From: UBA5072 sp963822145
GTDB lineage: Bacteria; Bacteroidota; Bacteroidia; Bacteroidales; UBA10428
Reading direction: 5' to 3'
Length of the DNA: 64,000 nucleotides
NCBI GenBank assembly: GCA_963822145.1
Contig: CAWGGG010000001.1
Span: forward strand, 248,001 to 312,000
A program made the position numbers and the translations under genes. This document shows, piece after piece, positions 8,834-16,207 of the stretch (positions within the stretch are counted from its first letter, which is position 1; each line of letters begins with the position of its first letter). Under the pieces are notes generated by a model. It saw only the letters and a list, made by a program, of their open reading frames with translations. It was not told where the DNA came from and searched no databases.

Positions 8834-9765
8834 AGGAATTCTTTTATCAGTCTTTGAATATCAGCTTTCTTTACACAAACCTGCCGGAAAACATCTTCAA
8901 TATCATCCCGGGTTATTTTAATAAAGTCTTCTTCCCGCGGCATGATCAGGACCCCACCCATGTCTATGCTGGCGGGACTGATCAGCAGTTGTCTTTCACC
9001 GGTGGCAAAATACTGGTCAGGCCGGTGCAATTTTCTGGGAAAGAGATGGATCACCCAATGATCCTGGTAATATCCGGCGAGTATGTTCATCATGGGTTCT
9101 TCCGGGGCGGGAGTTTCCTGCTGAAGAAACCGGTATATAATGCCGAAAACAGATTTCAGAACTATGGCATCCTTTCCCTGCAGGGTAATCAGCTCTCTGA
9201 GGTACTTGTTCCAGGTATGAATTATTATGTTCTGATATCCGGTATATTTCTCACCACGCCCTTCCTTAATAAAATCCGCCTCAATGGGCATATGGCCTTT
9301 GCGTATTGCCTGAAAATGGAAATGATCCGGTGCTGAAGCCCCGCACTGTGGTCCGTTGTAAATTATTATATTTTGGGGCATATCCCGGGCTATCTCCATC
9401 ATTATATCAAAATTGGAAAGAATCCGCTGCGGTTCATGTCCGGTGGAAGGCATCGTAAGATGACCCTCAAAAACCGGATAGGGATTCACAAGTAATAACA
9501 GCCTGTCCCTGTAAAGGATGCTTTCCTGTTCCAGCGGCCGGTTTTTTTTGCAGAGGAAACATGGCCTGGCGCTGATTGATTGGGGATCGACCCGGGCTGA
9601 CGAAGAAATGATCCTTTTTGGGTTGAATTGCACCAGAATATTAAATCCTTCAAACGGGATAGTCCTGATACGGATTTCCTGCAGCCCCGCATAATTGGAT
9701 CTGGCGAGTTCCCATGACTTCAGCTGGTCGCTGAACAAAGTATTGATCTCCCGGGTTAGCTCCAT
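8830..9765 (-). CDS. DUF4922 family protein, HIT/Apa/GalT-like fold
   Basis: A 311-residue protein resembling ATP adenylyltransferase and galactose-1-phosphate uridylyltransferase in outline: CFLC (C69/C72) near the N-terminal third, VNPYPVFEGHL (about 93-103), then GASAPDHFHFQA (about 142-153), matching the GxSxPHxHxQ active-site pattern of GalT/Apa enzymes with H148, H150 and Q152. The HIT superfamily transfers or cleaves nucleoside phosphates. A nucleotidyl-transfer or phosphorolysis reaction on a sugar phosphate is a reasonable guess, but no substrate is established. It is translationally coupled to the SpoIID gene and lies 12 bp after the glycosyltransferase. The name DUF4922 is recalled from the family pattern. 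Confidence 0.75.
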   Translation of the reverse strand: MELTREINTLFSDQLKSWELARSNYAGLQEIRIRTIPFEGFNILVQFNPKRIISSSARVDPQSISARPCFLCKKNRPLEQESILYRDRLLLLVNPYPVFEGHLTMPSTGHEPQRILSNFDIMMEIARDMPQNIIIYNGPQCGASAPDHFHFQAIRKGHMPIEADFIKEGRGEKYTGYQNIIIHTWNKYLRELITLQGKDAIVLKSVFGIIYRFLQQETPAPEEPMMNILAGYYQDHWVIHLFPRKLHRPDQYFATGERQLLISPASIDMGGVLIMPREEDFIKITRDDIEDVFRQVCVKKADIQRLIKEFL

Positions 9766-9777
9766 GATGACATGCTG

Positions 9778-11259
9778 CTAAACCTCCTGACCCTGCTGAA
9801 TATATTGTTGACGTGCGAGGAATTCAAGGGTACGTATTTTATCCTTGTAGAAATTGTGACTATTCAGCTTGTGCACATCCAGCGCGGCGTCTGAGTTCTC
9901 TTCCCATCTCCGGCATAGATAGAGCGGCACATAAATGCGGCCGATCTGGTAGAACCTGCTGATGGTCAACCCCAGCGCATAGTCTTCACCATAACTCACG
10001 TTAGGGACCCTGATACTCCGGATCACGGGGGTGTAGAATGCCCGTGGGGCGCCCAGTCCGTTTATCCTGAGTGCATTGTTCCTGCCGTTATCCGGAGTCC
10101 ATTCCCTGTGATCAATTACTCCGGGGGGAATTTCTTCGAGATTGAAATTCACCATCCGGTAAGATCCTATCAGCATGGCGCAGTTTTGCTCATAAAAAGC
10201 ATCAACAATTTGCGACAGGACTGTATTATCAATATACAGATCATCACTATCGAGCTGCACAGCAAACTTTCCGCAGGAAGGATGAAATATCGCCTCATTC
10301 CAGCAACCTCCGATTCCCAGGTCCCTGTGTTCCGGTATAACATGAATAACCCTTGGATCTTTTCCTGCAAAGGTGCCGATGATCTCTGATGTTTCGTCGG
10401 TGGAATGATTATCCACGATGATCAGGTTAAATACAAATCCTGTTTTCTGCTGCAGGACCGAATTAATGGCATCCCCTATGGTTTTCGCCCTGTTCTTTAC
10501 AGGGATGATCACTGAGGCTTCTACCTCAAATTCCGGTTCGTCGAAATGAATATTCCTGAAACGAGGTTCAAGCCAGGCACCGGTTTCTTTAAGGTGCGCC
10601 ATGCATACCTGCTCCATTTCCATTTGTACCTGCTGGTTTTTAGGATCTACATAATCGAACTGCTTTTCACCCGACCGCCGGGTATCTGTTTCCACCACGG
10701 TATACAGCAATTCCGGAATATGGAGGATCCTTTGCCTCTGTGATATTTTCAGCCTGAGATCGTATAGCCCTGCAAAAATGTAATTTTCTTTCATGCGAGA
10801 AGCGGCTTCGATCAGGGTCAGCGTCTCAAACAGCAGGAGGGATCCGAAATTGAAATCATCGCGAAGACTTCCTTCCTGATATTCAATCACGGGATTGGGT
10901 ATCAGCTGACCATCCTTCAGCGCATAGTAGTCGGAATATACCAGGCCCGATACTGAAAAATCTGCTACCTGCAACATCCGTTGGAGGGCAAAAGCGCCCA
11001 GTTTTAGCGGTTGAGTTTTCATGTAAAGCAGGATAAAATCCGACTGGGCATGCAGTGCCACTTTCCGCATGGTCTCTGAAGAGAATAAGGCAGGAACTTC
11101 AATCTGTTTAACTCCGGCCGGCAAGTCCGGCACTGGCAACCCTGCGACGACAAGAATGAAGATCTGGCCTACCTGTGCACATCCTCTGATTTGGCTCAGG
11201 GTCACCTGAAGATCTTCAGGACTTCCCGCGGGCATGAAACATGTAATGCTGTTCATCAT
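9778..11259 (-). CDS. Two-domain family 2 glycosyltransferase
   Basis: A 493-residue protein. The second half (from about residue 250) is a standard GT2 domain: EASVIIPVKNRAKTI, IIVDNHSTDET, a QLDSDD motif (DXD metal/nucleotide-sugar site) and a later GEDYALGL acceptor-side segment. The first half also looks GT-A-like, with VSGLVYSDYYALKDG where an SDxD-type site would be, but it is more diverged and may be regulatory. No membrane segments are evident, so it is probably cytoplasmic. It lies 5 bp downstream of the amidase gene and 12 bp upstream of the DUF4922 gene. The acceptor is unknown; its presence in a recycling locus suggests an envelope sugar. Confidence 0.8.
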   Translation of the reverse strand: MMNSITCFMPAGSPEDLQVTLSQIRGCAQVGQIFILVVAGLPVPDLPAGVKQIEVPALFSSETMRKVALHAQSDFILLYMKTQPLKLGAFALQRMLQVADFSVSGLVYSDYYALKDGQLIPNPVIEYQEGSLRDDFNFGSLLLFETLTLIEAASRMKENYIFAGLYDLRLKISQRQRILHIPELLYTVVETDTRRSGEKQFDYVDPKNQQVQMEMEQVCMAHLKETGAWLEPRFRNIHFDEPEFEVEASVIIPVKNRAKTIGDAINSVLQQKTGFVFNLIIVDNHSTDETSEIIGTFAGKDPRVIHVIPEHRDLGIGGCWNEAIFHPSCGKFAVQLDSDDLYIDNTVLSQIVDAFYEQNCAMLIGSYRMVNFNLEEIPPGVIDHREWTPDNGRNNALRINGLGAPRAFYTPVIRSIRVPNVSYGEDYALGLTISRFYQIGRIYVPLYLCRRWEENSDAALDVHKLNSHNFYKDKIRTLEFLARQQYIQQGQEV

Positions 11260-11264
11260 AATAT

Positions 11265-14200
11265 CTATCGGTTTTCAAAGAAATTCATAACCCGTGTAAT
11301 CAGCTCTGCACGCTGCCGGGAAGTAAGGATGCACTCAAAAGGGAATCCCAGGGCAACTGTGCAATAGGATCCTTTATAAGCAACACCCGCACTGCAGTTC
11401 CCGGAGGTGTAACGATAGATCCTGAATGCACCGGCTCCGGCCGGTTCAATGGCATCGGGCGATTCCACCTTATACAGGATTCCATGATCCTCGGTGTTGA
11501 ACTGGATCCGCTCCGGAAAGAGCTTCCCGGCCTGATCGGTGACATAAACTGCGCCATGGTTTGTGGCGTGATGGCTGCGCCATGTATAATGCAATACCTG
11601 TGCGGCAAAATGAATGGCAACGGAATCACTGTTTTCCATCATATCGGTGCCGATATAGGCACCTGAAAGAAATATATTCCCTCCTGCCTTTGTATACCGT
11701 TCCAGGGATTCCATCAAGGAAGGCGTAAACACCCGGAAATCCATAGCCGATGGCCGTTGAAATGATTCCGTACCCCGTTCTTCACCGAAAATCAGATCCA
11801 CGGCCCCGTAACCTGCAGCATCAAAGCCCGCGGCTTCAAATGCCTCATCACTTACCGAAACAAATGAGTATCCTGCATCCCGGAATGACTGTCCATGTAT
11901 AAAAGGAAAGTCAAAGGAATTTCCGGCCACGGGAAAGGTTTCCAGATCTGCCTGACTGGCTCCCCAGCCCTGGCTGTCATCGTCCAGCCAGTCTGAATTC
12001 CGGTCAAAATCATACTGGTTTCCTGTATGGCTGAGATCTTTCCCCATGGTAACTCCTTCATCTTTCCACCAGGCAATGCCGGCCATGTCACCCATGTCAA
12101 AAAAGGCGGGCCCGCAAATGCGGTCAAAGGCGTTCACGATTAAAACAGGCTTTTTTTCATCGGAAAGGAGTGAAACCGACAAGGTCTCTCCTGGCTGGCT
12201 CTCCCCGCCTTCGTTGATTGCCGTGACCCTGAAACTATATATCCTGCCCCATTCCGCCAAGGTGATTACCAGGAAAGTATCCTTTACCATCCTACCGGTA
12301 TCAAAGCCCTGATCCTCCGTTTTCATATACAGCCGATATCCATCAGGCACGGCTGATTTTTCGAGAGGATCTGTCACCGGCCGCCAGCTGACTTTTATGC
12401 TCCGGCCATTCAGCACCTCAATAGCCATATGATCGGGCGGCAGCGGCTGGATCACTGTCTGACGGTTATCCTGTGATGCCAGGTACCGCAGCATGCCCTT
12501 GTAAATAGCTCTTGCTACAATGAATTTGAATCGCGGGTCAAGTCCATACTTCATGTCTGCCAGGTTCTGATGCGATAGTAATTCCAGCAACATGACCGGC
12601 ACAATCGGCCGCCAGGCTTCGGAATATTCGCGGTCCCACAAGGCCCGACGGGTCCACCGGGGATTCACAAGTGCCCGGATATCCTCTACCAGCTGGGTTT
12701 GAACCAGGTCGGTCAGGTCCCTGCTGGCCAGCTTGGATTGCCCATCGGGGAAAAGCCCGTTGTTCCTCACTGCACTGTATATACCCAGCGTACCAATAAT
12801 AGAATCATTGCGGGTAACCCCGGCATCGGTATGAAATGCCAGCGCCAGGTCAACCGGGATGCCTAATCCATTGCCGTATTTTCCATTGTACTGGGTCCTG
12901 GCGGGACCAATCAGGTAGTTCACCCATTCACCGCGCGACATGTAATCGTCGTTATAATCGTTCTTGCCGGCATTCAGGTTGTATACCAGGCTATCGGGCA
13001 TTCCGGCATATTGCAGGTAATACCTTGAACCTTCCATCCATCTTGGTTTTCCGCTGGTCTTCCAGGAATACAGCCCAGGTTCTTCACCGGACCTGATTTC
13101 CGGCCTTCGGACTACATTGCCCATCCCTCCGCCAAAGCGGACTGCATCCGCCGTGATGGTTCCCTGTTTCCCGTTATTGCTGATCATCACAGAACCCTCC
13201 AACCCGTTCAGTTCCTCACGGAAATTAAAGGTCCCCAGGTAAATCCAGGTCCCGGACCCCATACATTGATTAACTTCATAGATCGCCTTCCCACCGTTGT
13301 ATCGGACTTCATATTGCACGTTTGAAAGGCACTGGTCGAGGCTCACCCAGGACACATAAACCGCATAATCACCGTCCTCAGGAATATCCGGAATATAGGT
13401 CACGCTTGCAGTATCGCCGGTCATGGCAGTGTAAGACAGGAATGTGCCCATGGTAAAGGGGTTTTGTCCCGGGAACAGCGTATCCGCTGACCTAAAGCCA
13501 GGCTGATCTGACGTTTCCCAGCTGTGTATCCCGCTTCTAATCACCAGTTGCGAGTCTCCTGATTTCCTGTCATTATCCACAACAATCTCATATACCTGGG
13601 TATCCCTTTCTCTGGGCAATAAAACAGTGGCCCCTGCATTTTCCAGCATGGGTACCAGGTAGGCGTTTGTGAATGACCACGGGAAAATATCCTCCACCGT
13701 CCCCCAAAGTCGGGCACGCTGCCATTGCCATCGATCAAGCTGCTGATTAAAGAAAAAACCGTGACTGGGCCAGAGGGCTATGTGTTTTCCGCTAAGACCG
13801 CCCGCATAAGTGTCACGATCGGGTCGGCTCACCAGGGATTTCCCAGCGTATGGCGCTGCGATTCGGGTGGTATCCAGGTTTCCCTGTTTGCGGTATGTAT
13901 TGGGAACGTAGTCTTCGAGCAAACGTCCCCGGGCATGCAATACAATCCGGTAATGACGGAAAGACCGTCCCATGCCTTCAGCAATACCGGACCTGATCTC
14001 TTCGATCCAGGCTGGTCTTACCGGGATATGGGTGACTGTTGGACTGAGATAGAAATCAAGCACTTTGGCCGTTTTATCAGCTTTCACACTATCCACCTCC
14101 ACGGCTCCGACATAACTCCAGGACTGGAACAGTCCGGGCACAAAATCAGATTGCCTGATTGCCTTTCGATCGAGACGGTTTTCTGCTTTATTGGTGTGCT

Positions 14201-14270
14201 GACCCTTTAACGGGAGGTACAGGCATCCCATCACAATCAGCATCAGGTAATTGACTGGGAAATTTTTCAT
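11265..14270 (-). CDS. Secreted N-acetylmuramoyl-L-alanine amidase-like protein with inserted golvesin/xanthan-lyase-type domain
   Basis: A 1001-residue protein with an N-terminal signal peptide (MKNFPVNYLMLIVMGCLYLP). An Amidase_3-type zinc site can be assembled from HIALWPSHG (H170), GTVEDI (E193), LALAFHTDAG (H480) and VPVMLLELLSH (E563). The two halves are split by a beta-rich insert (about 240-385) that resembles the golvesin C-terminal/xanthan-lyase carbohydrate-binding module. A fibronectin type III domain follows (about 610-700). Residues 705-1001 form a further domain with a DMGDMAG/GIAWWKDEG start and a DLIFGEERGT segment. It probably cleaves the bond between MurNAc and the stem peptide, in the periplasm or outside the cell. 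It is the first gene of the minus-strand recycling arm. Confidence 0.82.
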   Translation of the reverse strand: MKNFPVNYLMLIVMGCLYLPLKGQHTNKAENRLDRKAIRQSDFVPGLFQSWSYVGAVEVDSVKADKTAKVLDFYLSPTVTHIPVRPAWIEEIRSGIAEGMGRSFRHYRIVLHARGRLLEDYVPNTYRKQGNLDTTRIAAPYAGKSLVSRPDRDTYAGGLSGKHIALWPSHGFFFNQQLDRWQWQRARLWGTVEDIFPWSFTNAYLVPMLENAGATVLLPRERDTQVYEIVVDNDRKSGDSQLVIRSGIHSWETSDQPGFRSADTLFPGQNPFTMGTFLSYTAMTGDTASVTYIPDIPEDGDYAVYVSWVSLDQCLSNVQYEVRYNGGKAIYEVNQCMGSGTWIYLGTFNFREELNGLEGSVMISNNGKQGTITADAVRFGGGMGNVVRRPEIRSGEEPGLYSWKTSGKPRWMEGSRYYLQYAGMPDSLVYNLNAGKNDYNDDYMSRGEWVNYLIGPARTQYNGKYGNGLGIPVDLALAFHTDAGVTRNDSIIGTLGIYSAVRNNGLFPDGQSKLASRDLTDLVQTQLVEDIRALVNPRWTRRALWDREYSEAWRPIVPVMLLELLSHQNLADMKYGLDPRFKFIVARAIYKGMLRYLASQDNRQTVIQPLPPDHMAIEVLNGRSIKVSWRPVTDPLEKSAVPDGYRLYMKTEDQGFDTGRMVKDTFLVITLAEWGRIYSFRVTAINEGGESQPGETLSVSLLSDEKKPVLIVNAFDRICGPAFFDMGDMAGIAWWKDEGVTMGKDLSHTGNQYDFDRNSDWLDDDSQGWGASQADLETFPVAGNSFDFPFIHGQSFRDAGYSFVSVSDEAFEAAGFDAAGYGAVDLIFGEERGTESFQRPSAMDFRVFTPSLMESLERYTKAGGNIFLSGAYIGTDMMENSDSVAIHFAAQVLHYTWRSHHATNHGAVYVTDQAGKLFPERIQFNTEDHGILYKVESPDAIEPAGAGAFRIYRYTSGNCSAGVAYKGSYCTVALGFPFECILTSRQRAELITRVMNFFENR

Positions 14271-14396
14271 CCGAAGGGTGCTGTTATCTGCCGTTCAACC
14301 GGTAACGGCATTGAATCATAAAAATAGCAACTTTCCGCGAACTTTGCCTGTTTACAGGCAACAGATTGCACCCCTCTTACAGTCCGGTGGTTTTAT

Positions 14397-14404
14397 TATC
14401 TTTG
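14397..14404 (+). promoter_or_regulatory. Putative Bacteroidota -7 element (TATCTTTG) for the kinase-murQ pair
   Basis: Matches the Bacteroidota sigma-ABfr -7 consensus TAnnTTTG and ends 38 bp before the chosen ATG of the sugar kinase. No good -33 TTTG at the expected distance. It supports the ATG at 14443 over the longer frame from 14251, because that longer frame would include the promoter. Confidence 0.4.
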
Positions 14405-14442
14405 ATGGCATATTCCAGCGCATGACTGCAATACCTCACGAT

Positions 14443-15282
14443 ATGAAACTCATAGCTGACAGCGGTTCAACAAAAACATCGTGGAGCCTGGTGGACACCG
14501 GCAATGCAACATCCGAAACCTGCCTGACTTCTGGTATCAACCCGCTTTACCAGGATGAGGAAACCATCTTCCGGCTTCTGAAGCAGGAGTTCGTGTTAAA
14601 GACCACTGCTCCGGTTACCCTGTATTTTTATGGCGCCGGCTGTATCAATCCCAGTGTAAATGAAACCGTACGGGGTGCTTTAACCCGGTTCTTTCACCCC
14701 AGGGGATTGTTTGTAGATACAGACCTTATGGCAGCAGCCCGCTCTCTTTGCCAAGACCAGCCTGGCATAGCCTGTATCCTGGGTACAGGTTCCAATTCCT
14801 GCTATTATGACGGTCGTGTTATAAGCCGCCATGTATCCCCGCTGGGATATGTACTGGGCGATGAAGGCAGCGGAGCTGTAATAGGCAGAAAATTCATAGC
14901 CGACCTGCTGAAGAACCAGTTACCAGAGGCCATTGCCACCAGGTTTTTCAGCACTTATGACCTCACTCCCCACCAGATCATTGAACAGGTCTATAAAAAT
15001 CCTTTCCCCAATCGATTTTTGGCCCAGTTTACCCGTTTTGTGCATGACAACCTCCATGAAGATGCCATCAGAAAACTGGTTACCGGCAGTTTCGATGATT
15101 TTTTTGCGAGGAATATCCGGCAATACCCCGAAGCACAGCACACCCCGGTACATTTTACCGGCAGCATAGCCTTCCATTTCGATTTCCTGTTGCGTGAATC
15201 AGCCGGAAAGGAAGGCTTTGAGACCGGCCTCATTACCGAAACCCCAATGGAAGGACTGATTCATTTTCACCTTCACCATTAA
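14443..15282 (+). CDS. BadF/BadG/BcrA/BcrD-type N-acetylmuramate/N-acetylglucosamine kinase
   Basis: Actin-fold sugar kinase of 279 residues. Phosphate-1 loop DSGSTKTSWSL begins at residue 6, phosphate-2 loop ILGTGSNSCYYDG lies near 105-117, and LGDEGSGAVIG near 133-143 is typical of this family. The start is placed at the MKLIADSGST methionine; the frame is open back to 14251, but the extra 64 codons carry no family sequence and overlap the divergent promoter region. Twelve bases separate it from murQ, so it is probably the MurNAc 6-kinase (MurK-like) that supplies MurNAc-6-P to MurQ. A GlcNAc kinase role is the alternative. Confidence 0.85.
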   Translation: MKLIADSGSTKTSWSLVDTGNATSETCLTSGINPLYQDEETIFRLLKQEFVLKTTAPVTLYFYGAGCINPSVNETVRGALTRFFHPRGLFVDTDLMAAARSLCQDQPGIACILGTGSNSCYYDGRVISRHVSPLGYVLGDEGSGAVIGRKFIADLLKNQLPEAIATRFFSTYDLTPHQIIEQVYKNPFPNRFLAQFTRFVHDNLHEDAIRKLVTGSFDDFFARNIRQYPEAQHTPVHFTGSIAFHFDFLLRESAGKEGFETGLITETPMEGLIHFHLHH

Positions 15283-15294
15283 TACAACAAAATC

Positions 15295-16125
15295 ATGGAT
15301 AAAGCAGGTCATCCGGCAGTCAGCATCACCGAGTCCCCTTCAAGATTCCAGCATCTGGACGAAATGTCAGTTCAGGAGTTAATTGCCTGTATCAATAAAG
15401 AAGATGCCCATGTACATAAAGCCGTCCGCGATGTTTTGCCTCAAATTGAAAGGCTGATCTCAGGCGTCCTGGAGCGAATGAAAAAAGGAGGCAGGATGTT
15501 TTACATTGGTGCCGGAACCAGTGGCCGACTGGGTGTGCTCGATGCCTCTGAATTACCCCCCACTTATGGCGTTCAGCCAACCCTGGTAATTGGTTTAATT
15601 GCAGGTGGAGACGTGGCCCTGAGAAAGGCAGTTGAAAATGCTGAAGATGACCCCAACCGCGCCTGGGAGGAGCTTCGCGGATTTGATGCCGGTCCCCTGG
15701 ATTCCGTTATTGGTATTGCGGCATCAGGGACAACACCGTATGTTGTTGGAGGTATTCAGAAAGCCAGGGAAAACGGACTGCTGGCCGGGTGCATTACCTG
15801 TAACCCGGGTTCCCCGCTTGCCAAAGCCGCCGAATATCCTATCGAAGCCATTGCAGGTCCTGAATTTGTCACCGGCAGCACCCGTATGAAGGCCGGAACC
15901 ACCCAAAAAATGATCCTGAACATTATCTCCACCACCCTCATGATCAAGCTGGGCAAGGTAAAGGGGAACAAGATGGTGAACATGCAGCTTACCAATAAAA
16001 AGCTGGTGGCCAGGGGAACCAGGATGCTCATGGATGAACTGTCGCTTGATTATGATTCCGCCCGGGAGTTGCTGATGCAGTATGGATCAGTGAAAAAAGC
16101 CATTGAAGCCCGTCAACGGCTCTGA
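15295..16125 (+). CDS. murQ: N-acetylmuramic acid 6-phosphate etherase
   Basis: MurQ cleaves the D-lactyl ether of MurNAc-6-P to give GlcNAc-6-P and D-lactate in cytoplasmic cell-wall recycling. The 276-residue protein has the SIS fold and GCKR-like signature: IGAGTSGRLGVLDASELPPT (E86), IAGGD, ENAEDD (E117), and GPEFVTGSTRMKAGT near 200. E86 and E117 align with the two glutamates implicated in E. coli MurQ. The length is slightly under the E. coli protein. It lies in the kinase-murQ pair, divergent from the amidase/AmpG arm. The D-lactate released could in principle feed the D-lactate-type dehydrogenase at the left edge, which is speculative. Confidence 0.97.
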   Translation: MDKAGHPAVSITESPSRFQHLDEMSVQELIACINKEDAHVHKAVRDVLPQIERLISGVLERMKKGGRMFYIGAGTSGRLGVLDASELPPTYGVQPTLVIGLIAGGDVALRKAVENAEDDPNRAWEELRGFDAGPLDSVIGIAASGTTPYVVGGIQKARENGLLAGCITCNPGSPLAKAAEYPIEAIAGPEFVTGSTRMKAGTTQKMILNIISTTLMIKLGKVKGNKMVNMQLTNKKLVARGTRMLMDELSLDYDSARELLMQYGSVKKAIEARQRL

Positions 16126-16171
16126 AAGCTGATTGCTCTTTCCGGGATTTTTTTTATCCCCATTTCTGTAG

Positions 16172-16179
16172 TATTTTTG
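16172..16179 (+). promoter_or_regulatory. Putative -7 promoter element (TATTTTTG) of the threonine operon
   Basis: TAnnTTTG match ending 28 bp before the thrA ATG; the -33 position falls in a T-rich stretch. The 82-bp gap after murQ has no leader-peptide ORF rich in Thr/Ile codons, so classical attenuation is not apparent. Confidence 0.4.
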
Positions 16180-16207
16180 GCCGTTTTTATGGTTAATCCA
16201 TCTGGTT

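Noticed and set aside
14251..14442. Longer start for the BadF-type kinase
   Set aside because: The extra 64 codons lack family similarity, overlap the amidase start region and contain the putative promoter.
16126..16207. Threonine-operon attenuator or leader peptide
   Set aside because: The 82-bp gap has no short ORF rich in Thr/Ile codons and only a weak AT stem.
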